From NCBI GenBank assembly GCA_947095535.1, contig OX352773.1, positions 92,166,670-92,230,669 of the forward strand: a stretch of DNA of 64,000 bases, read 5' to 3'. Position 1 is the first letter of the stretch; the number at the start of each line of letters is the position of its first letter. Source of the DNA: Poecilobothrus nobilitatus. Its lineage: Eukaryota > Arthropoda > Insecta > Diptera > Dolichopodidae. Positions 34,901 to 49,900 of the stretch are shown here, piece after piece. A program made the translations under genes and the position numbers. A model generated the notes under the pieces. That model searched no databases. It worked only from the letters and a program-made list of their open reading frames with translations, and was not told where the DNA came from.

Positions 34901-37900
34901 TTAAGTCCCACATGTTAATAGAGGTATCGTGCCTGCCCGGTTCTTTTTAGTGCGATGGTACCTATCTACCACCATAAAAAAAATATTACGAATCTCACAT
35001 TTTATTTTCCTTTATTTAATTGAATATGGAGATGATAACGCTAACTGGTGTTAATACAATCTCCAAATGATTCAACAAGTGATTCAATATAAGGCTGAAA
35101 AGTATAGAAGCATTGATTTAAATTTATTTATGGAAGACTATATTCAACTTTTAGCTTTTAATTTTACTTTTATTTATTTGCCTTTTAACTTTTCGAAGAA
35201 ATAAATTAAGGCAATATAACTTAAGAAGAAATAAAAGTAGCTATTAGTAAAATATAACTTCTGAAAATACAATCAAATTAAAAATATTTTTGAAATAACT
35301 TGGAAATTTTAAATTATATACGTCAATTTTATTATACCTATCAAAAACATAAAAGTTAATATTAGACCTGTAATACAGAAATAAATTGGAAATGAGTATT
35401 ACAGGTCTAATATTTAACTTCTAAGTGGAAAAAACTATCAGTTAAAGGTGAGTTGCTTATGTTGTTTCTTTATAAGGCTATGTGATCCTAAGTTGCTAGC
35501 AACGGACTTTCTATAGTTAACATATATTTTAAAAACAATGCAAACTACTAAAACATCTAATTAAAAAGAGCCATGCATGTGTGCTACTATTTTTTTATTT
35601 CTTTCAACTTCATTGAAAAACACCATAAAAAGAAAACAGCTGATGTACACTTAATAGCCAGTAGGTGTATAGTAAATATTTAAAAAAAGCATAATAAATA
35701 AATAGTGTTTTTTCTGCATATAAAATATTATTAACAATTCATAAGAGGTGAATGATTCAATAATTGACAAAACCACCATTAAAAACTTGTTGTTGAGATT
35801 CGAGTTAACATCCTCTTCGTAGTACTTTTAAGTGGTCAGAACAGGAATCAAAATAATTTAATACCTATGCGAAAAGAAAATAAAACGAGTTTTATTAATA
35901 AATAAAACTGTTATTGTAAAGTTATTTCAGGATTTTATTCAAAAATGAACTTTCAAGATCATGTCATTGATGTGTATTATAAAATATCCATATTTGCAGA
36001 ACTATAGACCGACATAACGTAATAAGAAACAAAATTCAGACAAAATAAATTTTTAACATAACATTAAATAATAAAAACCCTTATGCACATTTTTAGATTT
36101 TCACTTGTGAGTTAAAAAAAAACTTTATTTTAAAAGCGCTAATATGTCCATCAAAAAAATATAAATTGGATCATTAAGTGAAATGTCTTAAATTATTTTC
36201 TTTATTGAATTATATTGAATTAGAGGAACGTTAGATTTAATATTAAAATTATATTTTCTTTTTACAATTTTTAATTAGGAACATCTGTGTATACGTCTAT
36301 TAACTGACGTCGTCATGGAGTTCAATAGAAAAATATGTAAAAATATTTTTTATTAAACTTTTATTAATAGTGATATCACTCCAAATATATTATATGTAAT
36401 AATTTAATTGATTTTCAGGCTTAAATATTTTAATTTAGCTTTTTGGTATCTTAAAATAACTTTATTAAAAATTAGATCATTGTAATTTAATAATAGAATT
36501 GTAATATTGAAATTTTTAAATAACTATTGATTTTCAATAAAAACAAGGAAGAGTATAGAGTATGACTGTGTCGCCTTTAAGATACTGATAATAGTATATA
36601 TATATATATTGTTTCTATATAAAATTTTAAATATTTAATTTAATTAATAGGTACTGAGATATATTTATGTAAATTTCGACAATTTTCGACAGCTAAACGA
36701 TACCGTTGCGCAAAGATCAACCAAATTTTATAGAAGTCCTTAGAAGAACTTAATCATATTTTCCAAAATTTCAGATTTCTAGTTTTTTAAGTAAGTACCT
36801 GTCAGTAAGTATAGGTATCAAAATATGCATATAGTTTTGGGGTAATCCGAAGCTCTTCTGTTAGAGTAACCAAATTTTGCAGAAGTCCTTGGCATAAAAC
36901 TAAACTCACGTACTTTTGACAAACTTTTAAATACACTGTCCATATAAAAGAAGAGGTTGTTTGGCAGGTAACTGAACCTGTTATCCTCCGGACTAACAAA
37001 TTTTGCAATGGTGATTGACATAAAACTTAACTTCTTTAAACAAAATTTCTGACAATATTACTGACTAAAATTAACTTTTAATTTTTTTTTTGTCAAATCT
37101 ACATTAAAAAAAAATAATATTTTCATTCTGTACATTTTTTTCACTAAAAACGTCAGATTATATTTTTGTTAAGGTACGTTTCTCAACTTAGTAACCTTAA
37201 GTTATTCTTATATAAAACAAAAAGAAACTATATTGTAGCTACTTGAATTCGTCCTTTGAACCTGTTTAATTTTAATAGCGAAACTGTGATTTATATACAA
37301 ACGAAATGGTAAATATTTCAGAATCTTACCGCCATTATTTTTTCAATTATGAAGCGGATAGGCAGATAGACACACGTATTCATCTAAATCGGCTAAACAT
37401 TTAAAACAAACCAAAAATATATAGCCTTTAGGAGGCATCAGAGGTCTAGTGGGTAAGAGCGCATAAAATACGCTGTAAACACCTAGGGAGTGTGGGTTCG
37501 AATCCCACACACGTCGTAAGAGTAATTCCTCCTTAAAACATGTACAGCCCCACCTGAAAAGGAAAGGCTGTGTAATTTGCTTGTTTCATTTATGTGGTGT
37601 TACATTTATGTCGTCTCTTCTTCTTTCTATTTGAGCTTACCTTAATTTTCCTTTCTTTCCTAACTTTGCTTCCATCTTATATTTTCTTTCCTTTGGAGCC
37701 TTTCTTATTTCTTTTTCAATTAAGGACTTTGTTGCATCATATGTTGCCAGTTTAATTATGCACTCAAGCAATATTACTTGAATTCTATGTCAAACTTTTT
37801 TAAAAAGAAAGCACTTGCATTAAATTTAGATTTTTAAGAGTATAGAAGAATAGAAGGATTATAAAGATTACAATGCAAAGTTATGATTATTACTCATTCA

Positions 37901-40900
37901 AAATTTTACATTGCAATCAATTATTAATCAATTCATTGTCGCCAAAAAAAAATAGAGGCACAACATAATTGTTTTTAAACTATATTTAATATTTATGTGA
38001 TAAATGATTCATATTTTCTTTTATTTTTCTTTTATTTCACTGATTAAACATTGTTTTTATAACTTTTCAACTTTCATTTTCATTTAAAAACAACAAAGAA
38101 GCATTTATGATTCATTTTTTATTGCAATTTTAATTAAAATTGTTATTTTTTAATGCACAATTAAGGCATTTTTAATATAGAATTTTTTATATTCTAAAAT
38201 ATATGCCTCCACATATGATTTTTTTGCTTTATGTTTTTGTAAATAATAAAACGGGGTATCAAAGAAGCCTTGAACTATTTTAATAAGCATATTCTGAGTT
38301 AAATAAATTTCTCTAACTAAGTATCATAAAAATAATAATGGAAAATTGAAGTATTAGATTCATAATAGTATTATATTGTTGTGACCTAGTTTCATTTTAT
38401 TTCTTTGAAGAAAAAGAAAAAAAGAAAAAAAATTAATTACAATAGGAATAACGGTATATAGAAAAAGATTTTTGCGTTAAATGTCAATAGTCTCATAATT
38501 GTTTAAAGATATCAAATTTCCATTGAGATAATCGTCAAAGTGTAAAGATAAAATAAATATAGTTTTAAAAATAGAAATTTGAAAACATTTTAGGAACTTG
38601 AATGTTTAAGTACGTATAATATATAAGTGTCGCTAATTATTAGAATATATGTAAAGAAATTCTATAAAATAGGTTAAAACAATTGGATGTTACAATAGTT
38701 GAAGGGTAGGTACGATTACCGAAAAAGCTTAAAACTGAATCAACAATCATTCATAATTGTGTTCTAATTAATGGCAAATAATAAATCAATATTTATACAT
38801 CAAATAATAACAAATATATAAAATTTATACATAACTAAACTTGTATAATTCAACTAATTACCAGTACAATTAAAATTACCATTACCTGGCACTTTTTACT
38901 TTTCCAACTAGCAGTATTACTTAGATTTCGATACTTACCAAATTTAAGTATAAGTAAAAGAATGATTAAAAATATTTGCAATTCTCAGAAAGTAACTAAA
39001 TTTTAAATTTGATTACTTTTGTAGATTATATTCTAGCTGTAAGGTAATTAAATACCAATAACTTTGTAAAATTATATCAATCTTTGTAAATTTCTATAAT
39101 GGAACAAAAAAAAAATAAATAAAAAAAAGAAAAAAATTACTTTATAATTATTTTTTGATACTTAAGTATGTATTTTATAAATACATTAAAAGTACCAAGA
39201 AATACTTAAGTATAAAGTACCAAGAAATACTTAAGTATCAGGAATTCAAGTATTTTTCAAAAATTGTCGTTAATATAAAAATTTCAATGTCAAATATTGT
39301 CGAATACTACTTGAAAATTATATCAACTATTTAAAGTTAACAAATTTGAAATTTATATAATATTAAATCTTTAAATAACCATTTTATAAATTCATATATA
39401 TTATAAATAATTTTGTTTTAAATCATTAATATATTTTACAAATATACTATTTTTACCTTAATAATTGGTTAGAAAATCAGGGTAATTAATCTTTTCCTAT
39501 TTATTATATCAAATATTTGCGAAATTTTGACTTAGAGGGATTTTAGAGCTGGTTACAAAATCAGAATATATTTCCCCTTTTCCAGAATTCTTACTATTAT
39601 ATGTATGTATATGCTAGATTCTGAATTAGAAGGGATTTTAGAGTTGGATTATAGAGTTTAATAGTTTTTCTTTTAAAGTATTTTTAATCGAATGAGAATA
39701 TTCGATTTTGGGAACATGACTTTATGGCATATGGCTTTATGACACCCCACCCATATATATGTATATATGTATGTATTTTTATTATTTTATTTAATTAATA
39801 AATTGGAGATGCATGCTATATGCAAAGTGTCATTATCTCGATGTTTTAAATATTTTATAAACCAAACTCTTTAAAAGCTTTTACAAAATAGGATCCATTA
39901 TCCGTTACAGTTGCAATAATATTCGAATTATCCAATTGACATATTATATAATATATTTATTTCAAATATTACATACATTTACAATCCGATTTTCCGAATG
40001 CGTTCTACAAAATTGTTTACACGCTAAATTACGTACAGAAATTTTGATCCACCCTGCAATGGCATGTGTATTCCAAAAAGCTAGAATGTCTCGTATATAT
40101 CTCTGTTTTTTATCCCTGTTTTTTAATAAGATGAGTTTTTCCATCAGTACACTTTTTAAATAATATTTATCACAATGCAATTTATCTTTATACATAATTT
40201 AAATGATATATGACTTCAATAAACACAGGCTTACAATAATAGATTTAATTTACTTATTAAAGATACTTTAATAAGATACTTTAATACTTATTAAATAGAA
40301 ACTTACTTGAATTATGTTTGTAAAAATTCTTCATTTAAAATAGTTCCAAACTAATCACTAATTCTCTCTACGCACCTAATTTTTTCGCAAAACGGGTTCC
40401 GTCTCATTACCTACGGTTTCTACGACAACTTGGATCACTAACAGAGTTAACTGAATCAAAGTCTAATAATTTAGAAGACCCAATAGAAGAAGCCATATCT
40501 AATTAAAAATATCCACTAAGTAACTAAGTACTAACTATCTTTTATAAAACCAACCTTACAAAAAAAAGAAACTTACCAATTTACCAACATTTTTTCAATC
40601 TGAAAACTCCATTCGACAGGATTTTTTTTTACCTTTCTAAATCAATATGAAAATTATATAATTTTTTTAAATTTAGTATTTAAATTTACCGTTATATGAA
40701 AACCAAATTTTCATTGATTTTTCTACCTTCATAACTTCGTCGCGTCTTTAGATAGGGACTTGAAATTTTGAGACAAAAAGATCTTTTAGAATTAGTATAA
40801 GTTTCCTCAAAAAATTTTTTTGTACCACCCACTGTTGGAAAGCTGTTAGGACTCAAAAATTGAAAATTATGACACTTGTAACTTAGGCACCTGTACCAAT

Positions 40901-43900
40901 TTTTCTTCGGCAAGACATAAAACTTAAAGCTTCAATAATATATCTTTACGTGTGTTAACGAGTTTTCTTAGTTTTATAGGATTCCGAACTTACAGCCTCT
41001 GAAAATTGCAAAAACGTCCTATGTCCACATTTTTTCTTATTAAGTATATGAAATTTCCAAATTTTGGTGCAGGTCACAATTGTAAACAGTTTATTTTTCC
41101 TTCGGAAATGTGCGCTTTTAAAACCGTTGCTTTACATTCTACCTTGTTTTTATTTAATATTGAAACACACGATGCACTTTTTAATGAACTATTATATAAT
41201 GTATAGTTCTATCACAATTAGTGATATTACTGATTAATTAGTAAATGTACATTTTCTTTTTTATCGATTTCTCTGAAAATTCTTCTAAATTTTTTCTCAC
41301 TTTGTATTAATAAAAATTTTAGCAATTTAAAATCCACATGAAATACAATATAGAAAAGAATTGAGCACATGGGAATTAAAAAGGAATTAGCAAAAAAAGG
41401 GAGGAACATAACATTGATCTTGATATCATAAAGTTTTATCTCATTCCTTTTAAAACTCGTCATCAATAACATAAATGGCAGAGATAATAACTTGTAAAAA
41501 ATTTATAATCAAACTTACCAACTGTTCAATGTATATTATCGTAAGTGGTAAGTATCTACTCTACGTATAAATGCTATCATACTCAATCATACTGAATTAT
41601 TATTAATAGAAAAGTTAAAGCTTCAGCGAACCTCGACGCTTTAAAAAATCATACGTTGCGTTGAAATATCAAAAATTTAGGTAGGCAAACTGAACGCCGT
41701 CAAATGAAATTTGTAAACGTTCAATTCATATTTTTTATTGTCAATCGAAGTTTTTTTTAGTTTTTTTATATATTTTCTGGGCGGTAACTGGCGGTAATTA
41801 AAACTTTCAAAATTTTAAAATTTCGTGTTTTCAATTTTTTTCTTTTGACTTTTGTCTTAAATTGTGTTTTTAATATTTATAATAATGAAGTCTGAAGATA
41901 TAGTTGCAATTTCATTTGTAACAATAACAACTTCATATTTAGCGTATTTATGGCTAAACAATTAAGAAAAAAGAAAATCAAGAAAGTTTTTATGTAGAGT
42001 AGATAATTTGGATCGCCACATATTTGGTTTTTATGAAGCTACTTTTAAAGCCATCATATTGAATGAGAAAAAATTTTTGATTTATACTAGAATGAACATG
42101 CATACATAATATTTTGTTTTCTATATTATATTCCGGATTAGAAAAGAGAAAAACACGTTTAATTAGCCCTGAAGGAAGATTAACTTTGGCTTTATCATAA
42201 GAATACTTTTTACACATATATATATATACCTTATTGGTTATTATGTACATGTAATCAAAAAATTTGTTTTTAGGTATCTTTCCTGAGGGAGGGTATCCCA
42301 TGAATTCCTTGGTTGGTGCTTTAAATTTGGAAGAACAACACCTCGTAAAATATAAATAAGAGTTCTCTCTTCTTTATACTTATCAAAACCAAATAAATAA
42401 GTCTATTATTTAATAATTATTTAATAATAACGCTTGCGATTTTGAAAATATCTGGAATTTGCCTCATTGTCTAGATTCTTTTGACGGTAAGCATATTGCT
42501 CTCCAAAATCCAGCTAATAATGGTTACAATTTCTATACTTATAAAAAGATTTTTAGTTTAGTTTTATTGGCTACTTGTGATGCTAAAAGTAGATATCGGT
42601 GCTTACGGTAGTCAAAGTGATGGTGGTAAGAATTAATTTTGAAGTTCTTTTGAGTTGATTTGTAATTTACTTGTAATTTTTTTAGGTGTATTAAATTAAA
42701 GCAATTTTGGAAAAACACTTAATGATGTTAAATTTGATTTATCTTTTGAAAAAAAGCTCTTTGATTAGGTTCTCTTATTTTTTGTAGGAGATGCTGCTTT
42801 GCCATTACATGAAAATCTGATGAGACAATATACTGGACAGTGTCGTGCCTCAGGATAAAAAAAAATTTCAATTACAGAATTTCTCGAGCTTGTGTTGTAA
42901 CTGAAAATGTATTTGGAACATTGGTAGCCAAGTGGGAATACGGGTAGCTAGGTGGGGAACAACATTAAACTGGAGCCCAGAAAATGCTGATTTTAAATTA
43001 CTGATTTCTAGATTGTATTGGCACTTCACAACTTTATTCAAATGAATAACTCAATATATCCCACAACACAATTTTGTCCAACGTCATTAACTAACCACAA
43101 AGATAAATTAGGGAATATAATAGCAGGTGGTTGGAAACAAGAAGTTTTAACTAATTAAGTTAAAATCATTTAACCAGATTCGGCTGAGAACAAAAACATC
43201 TCATTTGAGAGGCACATTAAAAAATTATTTCATGCATGAACGATCCTTATCAAAACAATAAATTAACTATTAATTTAAGCAAATTAACTTTATTTAACTT
43301 AATTAAAATTCTTATAAAAAACGAAATAAAAAATGAATCAAAACGCAACTTCTTATATTAAAAAAAATTTGTTGTTTAACTTCTAAATAAGAAACAGTCA
43401 TATCTATTTGTATTCTATTTAATTTCTTCATGCTGTCATTTACATACATACATAGGCATTTAATCATATTTGTTTCAACTATTTGTTTGTTTTTAGAGTT
43501 CAACGCACTGAACATAACACTAATTCCAGTAATAATATCATCTTCGGGCTCTGGTATTTTAAATTTTTAAAGCGCCAATGGTATCCTCAATTTGTTTACC
43601 AATATCATCGTTGTCCGTTTTTTTCGATATTTCACCTTAGTGTTGCTGATGACATCGATGCTTCTTGCATACTATCTGTCACAATGTGCAAATCAGTGGA
43701 TCTTTTGAAAAATCTTTAAAATCTTTAATTTCTTTCTCTTTATGTATGATTAGTTCTAAAATAATCCACAGCTAGGTTTAAAAATTTTATAAAATAGTTA
43801 CTTACTTTCTCGGGTGAATATGCTTAACAAGAAAAGTTAAATTTGAGTAATATTTCCATTCTGGCTAATTGTCAGTCCCAATTCCTGATGAAGTGTCTTA

Positions 43901-46900
43901 CTTTTATTTTATATTCCCGCAAAAATTTATCACTCAACTCTTCCATCCAGTTGTGCATTATATTCTATAGAAAAATTTAACTAAATTTAAATTAATAAAA
44001 TTTTAAACAAAATCTTTTTATAGTTAAACTAAATAATTCTACCGCTCATTCCCAACTTTTCTGCTATTTTGCTGCTTCAACATTTACCTTCACATTTTTA
44101 TACGTTTTGGAAGATTTTACTGATCTCTCTATTAATAGTTCATCCATGCCATTTATTTTGTCACAATCAGAAACTGTCACAAGTACATATTTGAATAACG
44201 AAGATTTGACATATAAGTATATTCTAGAAATATTTATTATCTCCATAATATTTAAAATTTTCATAAACCTCTCCTCCCCTATAACATTAACCTCAATCCC
44301 ACGTTGTTTAAGCATGGTAATTGTTCAATATTGCGCAAAAATTGGAAGAAAAACAAAAGATGTCTAAAACATAAGAAACCGCTATAATAATTTAAAATAT
44401 TTATAGATCCTTCAAGATTATTTCAGTCGAACTTAATAAACTTTTTATTATCCAGTTTCTATTCATTCAATGTGAAACTTTTTGTTCGTAAATCAATCTT
44501 AAACAAAAAACTATTACTTAATTCGTAATTCGTACTATTACTTCGTTCGGTTCGTAATTCTTCAGCAAAAAACTATTACTTTCAATAATCGAAGAATATT
44601 AAAAAAATTTTAAATAAATCAATAAAATTAATTTCTGTTAAATTTTTGTATCATATTTAACTAAATGATGTCTACTAGAATATAAAGAAAATTTAACATA
44701 CATAATAAATTTTTTAAATAAACAATTTTGCAATCCAACAATTTAATAAATTAATTAATATAAAATTCTATAAAATAAATATATTTTACTTTATATATAT
44801 GTACCTACAGTTTTTTTTTATTATTATGTACTATAATTCTTTAATTATTTAAAAATATCATAAAAAACATTCTTGAAAAAAAAACAATAAAAACATTATC
44901 ATTTATATTAAAATAAACTGCATTTTAATTAAAATTAATTTAAAAAATATCTCAAGTTTTAATTAAAAGACAAAAATAAACTCATTTCAATTAACAATAG
45001 TAATAATAATGAAAAAAATGGATGATTAAATTTCGTTTTTTAAATACTCGCCGTAAAATATGCAATATACCAAAAAAAAATATATTTTTTTTTTAATAAC
45101 TTTGTCAAAAGAGGCCTCACCTCGGTGGCCTAATGATTTAAGTACGTAGCTTTTTAACCGAGGGAATGTAGGTTCAAATCCTTGAAATCATTGAAAGCTA
45201 ATTGCCCTTACTACGAAATACAGGGTATAAGCATATTATGATATGAACAAAACAAATAATATTTCTGTGCAATTTAATAAAGTCTATAATACTATAACTA
45301 TAATGGCCCTTACAATTTAACTTTACCGTAGACTATTGTAAAGTATGGTTACTCAAAATGAACATAGACAAATGTGAAGCGATATTATTCTGTAACACAG
45401 TGGACAAAATTAATAGTAATATTAAAAAACACTGGAAAGAATTGAAATTAAAGCTCCCAAAAATAGAAAAATCAATAAAAAAAAAAAATAGTTAAATATT
45501 TAGGTGTATACCTTCACCATAATCTGAATTTTATTTTCCACGTAAATAAAGCAGTGGAAAAAGGCACAAAAGCTTTTATGACGTGACAGAAATTATTTTA
45601 CAACAATAATATAAGTAATAGAGTAAAAATTTTAGCTTATCAGGGCCTTATTAGACCAACTATTTCATATGCTGGACCAATTTGGTTCAATATTAGTGCA
45701 AACCAAATGCAAAAAAATCAAATGGAAATTTGAGAGGAAATGCATAAGAGCATTTTCAATCTACATAGAAAACCAGAAATGGACTACAAGCATTTTTATT
45801 CTAATAAATGCTTGTACCGAAAAGCAAATATTATAAGATTCAATAACTTTTCAATAAAAATTATTCGCAATCACTTCGAAAAATCTATTAACACGTTAAA
45901 AAATGGTCTAATATCCAGTATATATTACCGTAACGAGGAGTACATTAAAAATACTTTAAAAACAGATTTCATTGCACCCGAACACTTTATTTATCTTGAC
46001 TCTAAAGGGTATATTCAAAATCACGAGCATGTCCCTCTATTATATCAGTATAATAGACGAGCCACATGCAAGTGTATAGAATATAACCCTCAGAATATTG
46101 AGACTAATCTATTAAAATATGACATGTTTATTCTATTATTTTATTATTTTAGAAAAATTTTTGTTTTTATGGAAATTTTCCAAAATAATAAAAAAAAATC
46201 ATAATCAAATTTTTGCTATAAAAATAACAAATAAGAATACTGGTAATATGTAAATAATAATGTAGAAAAAACTAAACATTTTAAATAACTGTTAAGTGTT
46301 AAGGCTTTACTTCTAAGTAAATTAAGAATAATATTAGTTTTATAAAACTTTTTTTCTAATTGTAAAAAGAATGAAACAAGAAAATAAAATGAAAGTTAAC
46401 AAAAAAAAAAAAATATATATATATATATATAATGGCCCTTAGTAGCCAATGGTGTAACAAAAAAAAAAATACTCTGTCAAAGTAAATATTATGTGTCATA
46501 TATTTAATTTTTAAAAGAGGATTATATTATAAATTTTCTTTCCTTTTTTTTTTTATTTCTTAATAAAACCGTTAGGTACTCCCCAAAGATTTAATAAATA
46601 TGTAGGTTTTAAAGGTCATTTTTGAAAAGAGAGTTATAAATTATATTTTACACTTCAATAATGCTCCATTTGTATTACATTTTCATAATTAAAAATAACA
46701 TTCTTTAAGGGTGTGAATTAAAATTAAAAATATATATTGGATAATATAAAAAAATTAATCATTTTCTTCAATTATGTTATGTAAAAGTATTTTTTCTAAA
46801 AATTAATTTAGTATAAATGCAATTATAGCAGTAAATTTTTTTGTAATTTTCATTTTAATAAATGGTAGATGGTACATTCAAGAATCTTATTAGTTAGGAG

Positions 46901-49900
46901 AATTTATAACTAAAACGAGGAAGAATACAGTTGCCTTTGTCAACTCTTAGATACCCGTACGAACCGTTAGTATGTTCACAGCCTGTCACTCTGCTTACAA
47001 TATTATTTTTTTAATATTTTAGTATTTTAAAATAATTTGGGTGAATTTTATAATTTCTAGAACTATGGGTTGTAGATATATTCAAACTATATGTTTATAC
47101 ATTCTTCAAAAGCAAATTCTAACCTTCCACATAACGATTATCAGTCCAAAACTTTTTCAAATATTCTATAGTACCATTTAATACTAAGCGGTAAATGTAT
47201 ATTAAATTTACTTAGTACAAAACAGTAAATATAATTTTAAATATTATATATATTTATGCAAATATGGCGCTATATAATATACATCTATACTCTTATCATT
47301 CAGTCTCTAGTGACATATACGATATATTGTAAATAAACATGATATTATATAAGTATGTATATATATCAATATCATATAAATAAAAAAATTTCAAGCAACC
47401 GTTATGTTGTTTATTTATTTACATTTTTTTGTACTACGCATTATATCCTCAACAATTTCAAATTATTGAGTAAAACAAAATGCAAAAAATTAGATAAAGA
47501 AATTTGTTAGAAAATTTGAAAAAATCAAGTAACTCTTTCGTCAATTATAAAGTAACCATATATTATTAAATAAAGTTGTTAACAGAAATAAGAGTATAAT
47601 ATTGAAGCTTTAATTTTTGTGTATTACTTCAAAAAAATTTTAACAGGTGTTCAAGTTACAGGTGTTTAAAAATTGGAAATTTTCAGTTTTTGACCCCATA
47701 CAGCTCCTAAACGGAGGGCGATACAAAAAAAATTTCTGAAATGACTAATACTTATTTTCAAAGATCTAACTTCTATCAAAATTTCAAGTTTCTAAATTAA
47801 ACCGTTTAGAAGATAGAAGATAGATTAAAGGATTTTGCAAAATTTTAGTTTCGCATAACGGTAAATTAAGACACCGTATGCCACAAAAATATATTTATTG
47901 TATATATACTTTTAAAGCTAATAAAAGTAGTAATCGTTTGGCGTTTTCAAAATGAAGATATACCTTATACAACTTGTGCTATAACAATTTAAATATAGAG
48001 CTGTTTTGCACCTTTGGGAAGCTGTAGCTCCGTAACGGGTTGGGCTACAAAAAGAAGTTATTAAAAATAAAATTAATATTTTTGTGAGATCTATCAGTAG
48101 TTAAAATTTCATAGTTCTATTGCAAAAAAAATGTGGGGATCTAAAAGTTAGGTGTTCGAGAGCTACCCTAAGGCTTGATCCAAACTCAACCAAAAAAATT
48201 AGGGAACCTACAAATTACTCCCAAAATATTTTGTGTAAATTTCAAGATTCTAGCTTTCTTAGTTTTTGAGTTAGCGTGCTGACGGACGGACATGACTCAA
48301 AAGTCTTAGAATTTTTTTCTGATCCGATCCATACCTTTGAAGGTATATCTAGCTCGCTTATTTCGAGGTGTTACAAACGGAGGAGTAATTTTATTATACC
48401 CGATCCTATCGTACGGGTATAAAGAGGTTGAATTTCACAAAAAAAAAATAAAACAAAATTTCATTATTTAAGAATATAAACAAATAATAAAAAATTAAAA
48501 AGATCCCTGCATAATTTTTGTTTTTAAGAAAAATTGTCAAAAATCATTAATGATAATTTATCGTCCTTGTTCAAATACAGAAATAAAACAAACAACAAAA
48601 ATATATTGAATATTTGAATTCATTATTTTTAAGTAAAATATTTATTTTTTGTATCCTTTATCATGTTTCTTAATCAAAGAAACACACCCAAGTCAAATTA
48701 TTGTAAACTAAACACTCTAAATATAGTTAATTACATTTAACTTTTATTAAATTAACAAATACATACATACATACATACAGTTATACATAAGTAAATAAAG
48801 TAAATAAAACTTACAAAAAAATAATTAGTTAATTCAAACTTTCAAACGTTATTTTGGGATTTTTTTTTTTTTTTTCAACAAAATCAACAAATCGTCATTA
48901 AATAAATCAAATCTAAAACTTTTTAAGAGTTGGGAAAATTGAATTGTATAAATTAATAAATTAAAATAAGAATACAACAGATTAAGTATGTAGGTATATT
49001 AAATGAAACATATAGCTTTGTAATATTAACTAACCATATTAAATATGTATACTTAGATGTGTACAATTAATAATCCATTTTATTCTCACATCAATTGAAC
49101 AATGTTTTGTGGTTGTATAATTTTTTAAAAAAAAATTTATTATTAGTCACTCTTTTAAGGGGTATTCACAAAGTCTCTTTTAATTGGAATGAATATTTTT
49201 AAGTTTTATTATTAAAAATATGTTAAAATATAATAAAGCAAAGAAAAAAACTATGTGTTTTTTTACACCGCTCTTTAAAATTATTATACTGAAAAATTAA
49301 ATTCGTAAATATTTATTACTACTTACAAATTAAAAAGAAGAAAAAGCAAAAGATAAAAAAAAAGTATACAAAATATTTTAAGTATCTTAATTTTATCAAA
49401 TAATAAAAACAATAGTAAAATCAAATGAAAAACTAGTACAAGATCATATCACACAAACTGTGCACCGGTCTCAGATAATGTTTGCAAACTAGTGAAATCT
49501 GAAACACCGAATAAATTATTAAACGAATCCATTATTACGGGTGTTACTGATGAAAAAGAAATGAATTCAATTGAAATAGAAAAAGAAAAAACATTTGAAT
49601 GAATTTTCTTCATACGATTTTCTTAATTGCACTATGGATAAAAATGACGGAATATTTATTTTATTTTTTTTTTTATTTTATACGTATCTCACAATACCGA
49701 ATAAAAATACCTCACAAATTTTCCTATCAGGTAAAATGGATAAGATACTGAAGGAAAATATCCATATCCATATATCCAATATCCATTAAAAGGAAAATGA
49801 ACACCTAAAACCCAAAAATACATCAAATCGGAAATCATACAAAAATGTTGGAGGAGAGAATTAGTATTATTTTGAGTTGATTGATGCCTTAAATATAATA

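Noticed and set aside
36802..37021. Two overlapping minus-strand frames
   Set aside because: They fall in a degenerate dispersed repeat; no domain is seen and similar sequence recurs elsewhere.
37444..37510. Possible tRNA gene with A and B boxes
   Set aside because: The same head occurs in three copies with a shared non-tRNA body and tail, so it is a SINE; I could not draw a proper acceptor stem.
44107..44367. Plus-strand frame of 86 codons
   Set aside because: It lies antisense to the MADF-like segments, which are recognisable only on the minus strand.
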